NCBI RefSeq assembly: GCF_022898935.1 | Contig: NZ_JALIRP010000005.1 | Location: forward strand, 1-64,000 | Length of the DNA stretch: 64,000 bases | Direction: 5' to 3' | Source: Paenibacillus mangrovi | Lineage (GTDB): Bacteria > Bacillota > Bacilli > Paenibacillales > Paenibacillaceae | Shown here: positions 50,121 through 58,534 of the stretch, piece by piece | Position numbering within the stretch: the stretch's first letter is position 1 | Layout: every line of letters begins with the position of its first letter | Notes under the pieces: generated by a model | Database searches by the model: none | Told to the model about the DNA's origin: nothing | The model's input: the letters and a program-made list of their open reading frames with translations, nothing else | Program-made: the position numbers and the translations under genes

Positions 50121-50131
50121 CTGCAATTAAG

Positions 50132-51445
50132 CTACATTTCTGCCGCATCTCCGTCATGCGGTTTGCCGAGCTGTAGTTCATTGGTTTTGTTTTTCGACTG
50201 CACCTTCATAGCAATCAGCTGGAAAATGTTGATCGGCTTCATCACGAGCATGACGCCGGCATCCGGATCCGGTGCGAGAATCGCGCCAAGCTGATGATGC
50301 TCTCCGGCGTAAATTGCACGTTGCAGGAATTTGCTTTCTCCTTGCAGGTTGCGGACCTCCAGCTTACAGTAGGCAGGATTTTTCCGCAGGGCGGCATGCA
50401 TCTGCTCCTTGCTGCGGACGGAAATCCCGTTGATCTTCACGATCGTCTCGCCGGCCAGGATGCCCATGCTCTCCGCTGGGCTGCCCGGAATAACGGCCAG
50501 CACCTTCAAGCCCTGCTGCGGGTGGACAAACATCGGGCTGCTTTGCTGCTCTTCCAGACGGCTGTACCACAGCAGTCCCTCATGCAGCAGGAAGCTTACA
50601 AGAGCCGCGGCAATCATCAGCGGCTTCCACCAGGATGCAAGCAAGCTGAGTGCCAAAAGCACGATACTGTATATTAGCAACCGCTTGAAGGTTTTGTTCG
50701 CCTTGACCTGCGGGAGCATGCTCTGCGTCATTTCGCTGAAGCCGATGACCACTGGCAGTGCCACCATGCTGAAGCCGCCGCTCCAGCCGTCTCCTCCGAG
50801 TAGAGGGGTCCAGGGCAGCAGCGTACCTGTGGTCTGAGCGGGAATCAGCAGGAACAGCGGAATCGGCCAAAATGCCTGCATTTGATAGCCTCCGACGAGC
50901 TTGCCCCGTTTGCTCTCCATAAAGACCGGATTGGCAAACCCAGCGCCCTGCACCTTCACTAGTAATGCTTCTGCTAGATGCAGAACGGCGACAAGAGCCA
51001 GCAGTGCCGGAATGTCCAATCCCCTAACGGTATCTGCCGCTGTCCCCATGATTCCTTCCGGCTTCCAGTCCGGAAAGAAGCTAAGTATGAATTGAATGAC
51101 TCCAAGGATACCTATGGAATATGCGAAACATAAATAACGTACGCGCAGCAGCAGCAGAATGATTGCGACAATCCATATGCACCATACCGCCTGCAGCGAA
51201 AGCGAAATGCCCAGAAAAGCAATGACGACGGATACGCTTATACCCGCCAGCAGCCCTCCGATGAAGGTGCGCCAGGTCTGCAGTCCCCAGCTGTGCAGCC
51301 GCACAGAAAAGAGCCTTCGTTCCAGCAGCACCTGCCTGCGGTATACCAGCATCATAAATAAAATCGAAATATAGTAAAACGGCTGCAGCAGCAGCTGTAC
51401 AATAGCATCTGTCCAATGCCAGAACAGTTCCAAAGCGACTTCCAA
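50132..51445 (-). CDS. minJ: PDZ-domain membrane protein, MinJ-like
   Basis: 437 residues. Eight or so membrane segments (about 15-330) are followed by a PDZ domain (about 345-420: GLKVLAVIPGSPAESMGILAGETIVKINGISV). In Bacillus subtilis, MinJ has this architecture, lies next to ctpB and bridges DivIVA to MinD at the division site and poles. The gene order here supports orthology, although no swrA is present. Its overall sequence drifts fast in this family, so the assignment leans on domain order and context. Confidence 0.8.
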   Translation of the reverse strand: MEVALELFWHWTDAIVQLLLQPFYYISILFMMLVYRRQVLLERRLFSVRLHSWGLQTWRTFIGGLLAGISVSVVIAFLGISLSLQAVWCIWIVAIILLLLRVRYLCFAYSIGILGVIQFILSFFPDWKPEGIMGTAADTVRGLDIPALLALVAVLHLAEALLVKVQGAGFANPVFMESKRGKLVGGYQMQAFWPIPLFLLIPAQTTGTLLPWTPLLGGDGWSGGFSMVALPVVIGFSEMTQSMLPQVKANKTFKRLLIYSIVLLALSLLASWWKPLMIAAALVSFLLHEGLLWYSRLEEQQSSPMFVHPQQGLKVLAVIPGSPAESMGILAGETIVKINGISVRSKEQMHAALRKNPAYCKLEVRNLQGESKFLQRAIYAGEHHQLGAILAPDPDAGVMLVMKPINIFQLIAMKVQSKNKTNELQLGKPHDGDAAEM

Positions 51446-51514
51446 GTCATGTCACTCTCCTTCCCGGATGAAACGTTACTATTGATTATAATTAGAGTCC
51501 ATTAGCGCCAAACA

Positions 51515-51544
51515 AAGAAAAAAGAAGGCTCAAGAGCCTTCTTT
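51515..51544 (-). terminator. terminator overlapping the ctpB stop codon
   Basis: On the minus strand AAAGAAGGCTC and GAGCCTTCTTT form a perfect 11-pair stem with a 2-base loop and then a T-rich run. The stem begins inside the ctpB stop codon. It separates ctpB from the MinJ-like gene. Confidence 0.85.
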
Positions 51545-53003
51545 AATGATTCGACGCTGCCGCTGTGATTTCCTTCTGAACCTCGGCAATCCCTGCCTTC
51601 AGCTGGTTATCGTTCTTCGGATCGCGTATTTGCTTGATCAGCTCGGTTTCCAGTGATTCCGCTGTCTTGGCGTCCACATTGCCGCTCTCGGTCAGCTTCT
51701 GTGATTTCTGGAATGACTTCACTGCTGTTACGGTCTTCTGATCGAAGTACCCGTCTTTGCGTCCCGGATGATATCCAAGCGCATCAAGCATGATTTGTGC
51801 ACTCTTGATATCTGAATTATTCATGTTGTATTTCAATGTCGTTTCTTTATTGATCGGTGCCGCCATGTAATAATCCGGCTGAGCTACCGCAATATCCGGC
51901 TTGATGCCTTTCTCGTGAATCCAGCTTCCGTTCGGCGTCAGCCATTTGGCAATCGTGACTTTCAGCATGCTTCCGTCGCCAAGCTGCTTGCTGAAGCTTG
52001 TTTGCACGGTGCCTTTGCCAAAGGAATTTTCGCCGATCAGCTTCGCTCCTGCGGACTGCTGAAGCGCGCCTGCCAGTATTTCCGAAGCGCTGGCGCTGCC
52101 TTTGTTCATGAGTAGTGTTACCGGATAGGATTTACCGCTGCCCTTGGACAGGCTCTGCTCGCGTTTCTTATTCTTGTCTTCAACCTGAACGATCGTTTTG
52201 CCTTTAGGCACAAACTGCTCGGCAATATCGATCACAACGGACAGAACTCCACCCGGGTTGTTCCGGACATCAATCACAAGACCTTTCATACCTTCGCCTT
52301 CCAGCTTGGACAGTTCTTGCTTGAAGTGTTCAGCTGTGTTCTGAGAGAACTGGGTAATTTCGATAACACCAATTTTGCCGGGCTCCATATGAGCCTTAAC
52401 GGTCTCAACGTCCACGTCCGCACGGACAATGGTATATTCGATCGGTGCGGCCTGGCCGCTGCGTTTAATCGTCAGCTTGGCTTCACTGCCTTTTGGACCG
52501 CGAATTTTGGCTACAGCATCATTCAGCTCCAGACCATGCAGTGATTCACCGTTAACGGTCAGAATAATATCCTTTGCGCGAATTCCCGCTTTCTCAGCCG
52601 GCGAGCCTTTAATCGGAGATACCACGACGACGTTGCCGTTTTCGGAAGATACCTCAGCGCCAATCCCGCTGAAAGAGCCTTCAATGGATTCCTCGAACTC
52701 TTGGGCTGTCTTTTTGCCCATATAGGAGGAGTACGGATCGTCCAGGGATTGCATCATCCCGTTAATCGCACCATCCACTAGTTTGCTGCGATCCACATCC
52801 TGATAATAATTCGACTGGATGAGATCCATAGCAGCACCGATTTTTTTCGCTTCATCGGCCTTCAGCCCGCTGGTTCCGCTCGCAAACACACCTTGTCCCG
52901 TCGCTGCCTGCGTAGTAAAGCCTGAACCCGTTAATGCCAGAGTCAGTACGCTTCCGCCAATCATGGCTAAAAGGACCAACCATACGACCGTGCGTTTTTT
53001 CAA
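51543..53003 (-). CDS. ctpB: S41 carboxy-terminal processing protease (CtpB-like) with peptidoglycan-binding domain
   Basis: 486 residues. Signal anchor (about 5-30), PDZ domain (about 100-185: GIGAEVSSENGNVVVVSPIKGSPAEKAGI), the S41 tail-protease domain with nucleophile Ser in MNKGSASASEIL and general base Lys in NSFGKGTVQT, and a C-terminal PG_binding_1 repeat (IMLDALGYHPGRKDGYFDQKT). CtpB-type enzymes cleave exported signalling proteins such as SpoIVFA in sporulation. The added wall-binding domain places it on the peptidoglycan. Confidence 0.93.
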   Translation of the reverse strand: MKKRTVVWLVLLAMIGGSVLTLALTGSGFTTQAATGQGVFASGTSGLKADEAKKIGAAMDLIQSNYYQDVDRSKLVDGAINGMMQSLDDPYSSYMGKKTAQEFEESIEGSFSGIGAEVSSENGNVVVVSPIKGSPAEKAGIRAKDIILTVNGESLHGLELNDAVAKIRGPKGSEAKLTIKRSGQAAPIEYTIVRADVDVETVKAHMEPGKIGVIEITQFSQNTAEHFKQELSKLEGEGMKGLVIDVRNNPGGVLSVVIDIAEQFVPKGKTIVQVEDKNKKREQSLSKGSGKSYPVTLLMNKGSASASEILAGALQQSAGAKLIGENSFGKGTVQTSFSKQLGDGSMLKVTIAKWLTPNGSWIHEKGIKPDIAVAQPDYYMAAPINKETTLKYNMNNSDIKSAQIMLDALGYHPGRKDGYFDQKTVTAVKSFQKSQKLTESGNVDAKTAESLETELIKQIRDPKNDNQLKAGIAEVQKEITAAASNH

Positions 53004-53099
53004 GTGTGATCACCGCCTTTTATTCTCCGGCCAAGCATCTTCTAAGACCAGTTCCAACCATTGTAGTATATGTCCGGCTTGAACGGAATATTTATTCGC

Positions 53100-54392
53100 C
53101 TACAAATAAGGCATTGGATCTACAGGGTTACCGTTCTCACGAACTTCGAAATGCAGATGGGGACCTGTAACCCGTCCTGTCGATCCGGATTCTGCGATCA
53201 CCTCGCCGCGGCTGACATGATCACCAACCTTAACCTTGATTCCGCCATTGCGGATATGGCCGTAAAGCGTCCACATACCGCCTCCATGATCGATAATAAC
53301 ACAGTTGCCATAACCGCTCCACCATTCGGCGAGAGTGACGGTTCCTTCATCTGCCGCGTGGATTGGCGTTCCTTCCGGAACTGCCAGATCGACACCTGTA
53401 TGCATTTTTCCGACTTCTCCCGTAACCGGATGGGTTCTTCGTCCGAATCCAGAGGAAATACGGGCTCCACTTACCGGCATATACAGAGGCCCGCCGTTAC
53501 CGGTAAAGCCGCCGGAGCTAGCAACCGCCGTTTTGCTGCTTTTCTTCGCTCCCGCCTTCTTCGCTGCCGCCGCCTTCTTCGCCGCTGCCGCCTTGGCAGC
53601 CGCCGCACGACGCGCAGCCTCTTCCGCTTTCAACTTGTTTTTCTCCTGCTGCAGCGCGGAACGCTTGCTTACCAGGTTCACGAGCATTTGATCTTGCTCT
53701 TCACTGATACCATCGGATTCCTCAATCTGTTGATCATAATTGGCAATGAGAACTTTCTTTTGCTTCTCGTTCTCGTTTAGGATCGACTTTTGGTTCTCCA
53801 TTTCGGCGTACAGATCCTTAGCCTTGGCATACTGTCCTTCAAGCTCTTTTTTCTTGTCCAGAACAAGCGCCTTATCCTTCTTGTTCTGCTCTAGGAGTTC
53901 CCTGTCCTGTTCTACAAAGCTCTGTATTGAGTCGGCCCGCTGCAGGAAATCCGAGAAGCTCGTCGAGGACATCAGCACCTCCAGGTATGGCACATTGCCA
54001 TCCATATACATGAGTCTGACGCGGGATTCCAACATTTTTTCGCGGGACTCAATCCGGGCTTCCGCCGCATCCAGCTCTGCTGCTGTCTCGTGGAGCTTGT
54101 CCTGCGTCTCATCGATTTGCATTGAAATACTGGTCATCTTATTGCTGACCTGGTCGATTTGATCAAGCACATATTGTAAATTCTGCGTTGTCTTATTTTT
54201 GTAATGCTGCGCTTCCTGCTTTTGCGATTCCGCTTTTTCCTTCTGTGCTTTGGCGTCCTCCGCCTGCTGCTGCAAAGCTTTGAGCTCATGATCAATCTGA
54301 TCAACGCTTTTCTTTTGAGCATAACTCTCAGAGGGCTGGACAATAGCGGACGCCAGCAGAATAACGGCAAGTACAGAGGCTATCTTTTTCAA
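53100..54392 (-). CDS. M23 peptidase with coiled coil, EnvC/CwlO-like
   Basis: 430 residues. Signal peptide (1-25), a long coiled coil (about 28-255) rich in Gln, Lys and Glu, an Ala/Lys-rich low-complexity linker (about 260-285) and a C-terminal LytM domain with metal motifs HTGVDLAVP (HxxxD) and GPHLHFEV (HxH), plus the ASGFGRRTHPVTG start. The zinc ligands look intact, so it is probably an active endopeptidase. Its place directly after ftsX fits hydrolases or activators controlled by FtsEX through the coiled coil, like EnvC, PcsB or CwlO. Confidence 0.93.
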   Translation of the reverse strand: MKKIASVLAVILLASAIVQPSESYAQKKSVDQIDHELKALQQQAEDAKAQKEKAESQKQEAQHYKNKTTQNLQYVLDQIDQVSNKMTSISMQIDETQDKLHETAAELDAAEARIESREKMLESRVRLMYMDGNVPYLEVLMSSTSFSDFLQRADSIQSFVEQDRELLEQNKKDKALVLDKKKELEGQYAKAKDLYAEMENQKSILNENEKQKKVLIANYDQQIEESDGISEEQDQMLVNLVSKRSALQQEKNKLKAEEAARRAAAAKAAAAKKAAAAKKAGAKKSSKTAVASSGGFTGNGGPLYMPVSGARISSGFGRRTHPVTGEVGKMHTGVDLAVPEGTPIHAADEGTVTLAEWWSGYGNCVIIDHGGGMWTLYGHIRNGGIKVKVGDHVSRGEVIAESGSTGRVTGPHLHFEVRENGNPVDPMPYL

Positions 54393-54487
54393 ATTGCGTT
54401 CCCCATCCTTTCAAGAAAAACTTCTACCCGAAGTTCTGTCTTCCGTATGGACTCATCCCGGGCTTATCAGCAACTTGCGTGATTGAT

Positions 54488-55402
54488 CTATACTTTCAAA
54501 AATTTGCGAAGAGAGAGAGTTGTTCCCCACATACCGATGAGTACACCGAGTATTAATAGCAAGCCGCCCCACTGCCACAGATCGTTTATAGGCAGCAGAT
54601 TCATTTGTAGCGATATATCGGAGCCGACGGCTGCAGCCAAACGGTCATAGCCTACAAACAGAATCAGCACCGTAATCAAAGAGCCAATCAGTCCGATTAG
54701 CGTTCCTTCCACGAAAAACGGCCAGCGGATAAAGGTGTTCGTCGCACCCACCAGCTTCATAATGGCGATCTCCCTGCGCCGCGCCAGGATCGTTACCCTG
54801 ATGGTATTCGAAATCAGGAACATCGACATCACTGCCAGACCCGCCACGAAAACAAAGCCGATGTTGCGCACTGTTTGCGTTACTTTGAACAGCGTCTCAA
54901 TCGTGCCTTTGCCGTACTTCACCTTCATGATCGGCTGCTGATCGGAATGGCTCGTGTTCAGCGCTTCGATTTTCTTTGCTACAAAAGGAACAGTCGTCGG
55001 TTCGTACACTTCGATCTTGAACGAATCCGGCAGCGGATTATTGTCGTTGTCAAAGCCTTCAAGGAGATCCTTGCCCTCATCGCCCATGCTGTTCTGGAAA
55101 TCGACCAAGCCTTGTTCCTTCGAAATAAAATCGACTTTGCTGACTTCCGGCATGGCGGCAATTTCCTTCTGCACTGTCTCGCGCAGCTGCTTGTCCACGT
55201 TCAAATTCAGGTATACCCGGATCTGCACCTGACTGTCCGCCTTGTCGGCGATCGCATTAACATTCAGTACAAGCAGAATAAATACGCCCAAAATGAATAG
55301 AGATACGATAATGGATATTACGGATGCTACGGACATCCAGCCGTTGCGGAATACGTTCTTCGCTCCTTCCCGCAAATGCCGCAAGAAGGTGTTAAAAGTC
55401 AT
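54488..55402 (-). CDS. ftsX: cell division protein FtsX
   Basis: 304 residues. Four membrane segments: one near 22-45, an extracellular domain (about 50-170), then three near 180-200, 230-255 and 275-295. FtsX text includes [22 protein letters not shown] and the permease motif [23 protein letters not shown]. With FtsE it transmits ATP-driven changes to cell wall hydrolases outside. The start overlaps the ftsE stop by 11 bases. Confidence 0.96.
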   Translation of the reverse strand: MTFNTFLRHLREGAKNVFRNGWMSVASVISIIVSLFILGVFILLVLNVNAIADKADSQVQIRVYLNLNVDKQLRETVQKEIAAMPEVSKVDFISKEQGLVDFQNSMGDEGKDLLEGFDNDNNPLPDSFKIEVYEPTTVPFVAKKIEALNTSHSDQQPIMKVKYGKGTIETLFKVTQTVRNIGFVFVAGLAVMSMFLISNTIRVTILARRREIAIMKLVGATNTFIRWPFFVEGTLIGLIGSLITVLILFVGYDRLAAAVGSDISLQMNLLPINDLWQWGGLLLILGVLIGMWGTTLSLRKFLKV

Positions 55403-56078
55403 ATCCGTATTCTCCTCTCAGCTGGTCGCGCACAATGTTGCCGTGTTCAATCGCAATGACGCGTTTACGCATCGTGTTAACGATATCTTTATTGTGGGTG
55501 GCCATAACAATGGTTGTTCCGCGGAAATTGATCTCATCCAGCAGTTGCATAATGCCCCAGGAGGTCTCGGGGTCCAGGTTGCCGGTAGGCTCGTCCGCAA
55601 TAATAACCGAGGGGTTGTTAACGATGGCACGAGCGATGGCGATCCGCTGCTGCTCACCACCGGAAAGCTGGGACGGCTGGTGATTCGCTTTGGACTTCAG
55701 GCCGACAAGATCCAGCACTTCCATCACGCGTTTCTTCATTTGTCTTTTCGGGGCTTCAATGACTTCCATGGCAAAAGCCACATTCTCATAAGCAGACAAC
55801 CTCGGCAAAAGGCGAAAATCCTGGAAAATAACGCCGATATTGCGTCTGACGTAAGGAATCTTGCGCTGCTTCAGCTTGCCTATATTAAACCCGTTTACAG
55901 AAATCTGTCCTTTCGTCGGCACTTCTTCTCTATAAATGAGCTTCATGAATGTCGATTTACCTGCGCCGGACGGTCCGACGACATATACGAATTCATTGCG
56001 GTCAATCTTCACGGATACACCTTGAAGCGCATGGGTTCCGTTGGGGTATGTCTTCCACACATCCTGCATTTCAATCAC
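55392..56078 (-). CDS. ftsE: cell division ATP-binding protein FtsE
   Basis: 228 residues, GTG start after AGGAAG. Walker [20 protein letters not shown]-loop region FQDFRLLP, signature [15 protein letters not shown], Walker [13 protein letters not shown] and the H-loop [18 protein letters not shown] at the N-terminus is typical for FtsE. It heads the ftsE-ftsX-M23-ctpB-minJ block and is divergent from the VanW gene. Confidence 0.97.
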   Translation of the reverse strand: MIEMQDVWKTYPNGTHALQGVSVKIDRNEFVYVVGPSGAGKSTFMKLIYREEVPTKGQISVNGFNIGKLKQRKIPYVRRNIGVIFQDFRLLPRLSAYENVAFAMEVIEAPKRQMKKRVMEVLDLVGLKSKANHQPSQLSGGEQQRIAIARAIVNNPSVIIADEPTGNLDPETSWGIMQLLDEINFRGTTIVMATHNKDIVNTMRKRVIAIEHGNIVRDQLRGEYGYDF

Positions 56079-56178
56079 TTCATTATCACTTCCTAGTTAC
56101 ATAATTAGCCATTATAATTTCGACATGTTCCAGCTAATTCCTCTAAAAAACTTTGGGAATCATCACAATGTTTATTAT

Positions 56179-56195
56179 TGTAACAAATTTGTTAC
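56179..56195 (+). promoter_or_regulatory. WalR-type box between ftsE and the vanW-family gene
   Basis: TGTAAC-AAATT-TGTTAC matches the WalR (YycF) consensus TGTWAH-N5-TGTWAH at every position. Bases 56180-56195 are also a perfect 16-base palindrome. It lies in the 211-base divergent gap between two cell-wall transcription units, 101 bases upstream of ftsE and 95 upstream of vanW. Core promoters on either side could not be fixed with confidence. Confidence 0.5.
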
Positions 56196-56289
56196 CTTTT
56201 TAGTACCCGAAAATTTTCCAATTCATTTACATATATATGAAAGATGGTATCAACCGTGTTTAATACGAAGCGAAAAAAAGGTGGGAGCC

Positions 56290-57726
56290 ATGAAAAAAAT
56301 TCATTTTTATCTGATCATCATTGCCAGTATCGTGCTGATCGGTTCCGTTACCGCCGGATGGATTCATCTCTATATCAGTCAGAATACGATTCCTGCTCAT
56401 GTCAAGGTGGGGGGATGGGATGTGGGCGGCCAAAAGAAGGACGAGGTGCTGAAAAAGCTGGATGCCAAATTGAACGGGCTTCAGCAGCAGCCTATCACTA
56501 TTTATGCGAATAACAAGGACGTACCGAAGGTCACGGTCACACTGAAAAACGCCGGAGTTACGTTTGAAGCGGATGCTTTCCGCAGCGCGGCCTTACGCCT
56601 GTATCAAGGAGGCTGGTTCGAGCGGATGAACGAACGGAGACACTTTCAGAAGGAATGGGGTATTACACCGCACTGGAACATATCTGTGATCAAACAAAAA
56701 TTCGGTCCAGCATGGGAAGAAAAATATTTCGGCAAGCCTGTAAATGCCACGCGCCGGATTACACCGTCGGATGATGTTGTATACACTCCGGAAATATCGG
56801 TCCTGCGCATCGATTGGGAATCCTTCACCCATACGATGACGGCCCTCATTCCCAAAAGCTTTTCCGGCCCTGACGAATCCTCAGTTCCGCTGAAAATGAA
56901 GCTTCCTTTATATACAATGAAACCGAAGGTCACCGTGAACAGCCTGAAGGAAGAGGGAATCGAGCGCAAAATTATCGAATTCAGCACCGGACTTGGAACC
57001 AGCGCATCAGGGCGCGTGTACAATGTGAGCTCGGCCGCGAAGGCGATGGATGGCATGGTGTTGAAGCCAGGGGATCTTTTCGATTACAGCAAAGTGATTG
57101 CGAAGGCAGAGGAGAAATACGGGTTCCGCGAAGCGCCTGTCATTCTAAACGGAAAGCTGGTACCGGGGATTGGCGGCGGCATCTGCCAGGTATCAAGCAC
57201 CGTGTACAACGCAGCATTGCGTACCGGGCTGCAGATCGTAGAGCGTCGCAATCACTCCCTCCCAGTCAGCTACCTGCCCAAGGGTCTGGATGCCACCTTT
57301 GCCGAGGGCTCCATTAATTTCCGCTTTAAAAACACAACTGGCAAATCACTGATCATCCGTGCCTTCGTAGAGGGGAACACATTGACGATTAAGTTTTTCG
57401 GCACCTTCCCCAAAAATACTGAATATTCGCTTGAATCGCGCACCGTCGAGACGCTTCCCGTAACGGAGAAACTCGTGCAGAACAAGGACATTCCAGTCGG
57501 TGCGCAGGAAGTGCTGCAAGAGGGCAAGCCGGGATACATTGTGGAAACGTATCAGATTAAAAAGGTCAACGGGAAAGTTGTCGAACGAAGTCTGGTATCC
57601 CGAGACACTTATCGCCCCCAAAGCCGGCTGATTGCTGTGAATTCCAATGAGCCGGGAAGTAGCAAGGATTCCTCGGATTCCAAAGACCAGGTCGTTGAGG
57701 ATGGCATCAGCGGGCCTAATTTTTGA
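56290..57726 (+). CDS. VanW family cell-wall protein
   Basis: About 478 residues from ATG 56290, which has AGGTGGGAG upstream; longer upstream frames lack support. One N-terminal anchor (about 5-28), a PG_binding_4-like region (about 50-140), and the VanW domain (about 240-370) with LKPGDLFDYSKVI, the PVILNGKLVPGIGGGICQVSSTVYNAAL signature and ERRNHSLPVSYLPKGLDATF. VanW proteins are surface proteins found with cell-wall and vancomycin-resistance genes; biochemical activity is unknown. Confidence 0.92.
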   Translation: MKKIHFYLIIIASIVLIGSVTAGWIHLYISQNTIPAHVKVGGWDVGGQKKDEVLKKLDAKLNGLQQQPITIYANNKDVPKVTVTLKNAGVTFEADAFRSAALRLYQGGWFERMNERRHFQKEWGITPHWNISVIKQKFGPAWEEKYFGKPVNATRRITPSDDVVYTPEISVLRIDWESFTHTMTALIPKSFSGPDESSVPLKMKLPLYTMKPKVTVNSLKEEGIERKIIEFSTGLGTSASGRVYNVSSAAKAMDGMVLKPGDLFDYSKVIAKAEEKYGFREAPVILNGKLVPGIGGGICQVSSTVYNAALRTGLQIVERRNHSLPVSYLPKGLDATFAEGSINFRFKNTTGKSLIIRAFVEGNTLTIKFFGTFPKNTEYSLESRTVETLPVTEKLVQNKDIPVGAQEVLQEGKPGYIVETYQIKKVNGKVVERSLVSRDTYRPQSRLIAVNSNEPGSSKDSSDSKDQVVEDGISGPNF

Positions 57727-57734
57727 AGTAGTAT

Positions 57735-58082
57735 TCATTCGTTATCTAAAAATGCTTCTGCATCTTCTAATTTATTAAAAGAATTGACCAAGTCACCAAA
57801 CATTCGCTTCATTTGCATTTTGGATACGGTGGAACCGGTGAAGTAGGCCCATTTCGACATCCCGTGATCAACGGAAAGCTGGCCAAGATGGCTCAATTTA
57901 TCAGCGACTTCCATTGTGAACAATTTTCCTTCGCTCATGTCTGCTATTCCGGTAAATCCAGGTTTTACGTTTTCGAGCAGTTCCGTCATTTCCGCAATGT
58001 AATCGTTTACGTTGTTCTTGTTGATTTCAATCACTTGAACCGCGACCCGATTCTTTGCGGCATCATAATGAATTGTGTACAT
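57735..58082 (-). CDS. STAS/SpoIIAA-like cytoplasmic protein
   Basis: 115 residues from ATG 58082, with AGGAGAAGGG upstream. No signal or membrane segment. Alternating beta/alpha pattern (YDAAKNRVAVQVIEI, FTGIADMSEGKLFTMEVADKLSHLGQ, KWAYFTGSTVSKMQMKRMF) resembles the SpoIIAA-like/STAS fold, but the usual phospho-Ser loop of an anti-anti-sigma factor is not obvious. It ends 9 bases from the convergent VanW stop. Function unknown. The following gap to 58356 holds only a hairpin. Confidence 0.75.
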   Translation of the reverse strand: MYTIHYDAAKNRVAVQVIEINKNNVNDYIAEMTELLENVKPGFTGIADMSEGKLFTMEVADKLSHLGQLSVDHGMSKWAYFTGSTVSKMQMKRMFGDLVNSFNKLEDAEAFLDNE

Positions 58083-58298
58083 ATTATTCCCTTCTCCTAT
58101 CGACAAGAAAATATTAGTTTAAAGAAAGGATACGCAAGAAATCCGGATTTGTAAAGGAGAACTCGCCAAATAATGTAGAAATATGTCGAATCACGCAAAA
58201 CCTTTTTCTTTACCGTGTACAAGCATTTTATGAATCATCAATTGACTCAAAGAAGACCAATTAATCCCATGTTTCGACAAATTCTGCGTACAGACAGC

Positions 58299-58324
58299 AG
58301 GGATGGTTTGCCGAAACCATCCCT
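58299..58324 (-). terminator. hairpin at the end of the bactofilin/MFS operon
   Basis: AGGGATGGTTT and AAACCATCCCT form a perfect 11-pair stem with a GCCG loop, 33 bases after the 51-residue gene. There is no T run on the minus strand, so it may stabilise the mRNA end or terminate weakly. Confidence 0.45.
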
Positions 58325-58356
58325 AAGAAACTCAACTTTATGGATATTCATATCAT

Positions 58357-58512
58357 TCAGGGAATCAATTTGAGCCGGCGCGCCTGCTCCTCAGTCAGTA
58401 TATATTCTTCGCTTGGCCAAACTTCATCCTCATCATCCACACCAAACATTTTCATCACGTCCAGCCAGATTCCTTTTTCGACGGCTTCTTCCTGGGTAAT
58501 GATCACTTTCAT
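58357..58512 (-). CDS. 51-residue acidic small protein
   Basis: A short frame encodes 51 residues beginning MKVIITQEEAVEKG and ending in RRLKLIP, with a strongly acidic middle (GVDDEDEVWPSEEY). GGGAGG lies eight bases before the ATG, and the gene starts 22 bases after the MFS stop, so it is probably the last gene of that operon. No membrane segment. Family and function unknown. Confidence 0.75.
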   Translation of the reverse strand: MKVIITQEEAVEKGIWLDVMKMFGVDDEDEVWPSEEYILTEEQARRLKLIP

Positions 58513-58534
58513 AAATATCAGCCTCCCTGCTGTG

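Noticed and set aside
53570..53660. Repetitive sequence at the Ala/Lys-rich stretch of the M23 gene
   Set aside because: It encodes a low-complexity linker (AAAAKKAAAAKKAG type) in frame and is not a separate DNA repeat or CRISPR-like element.
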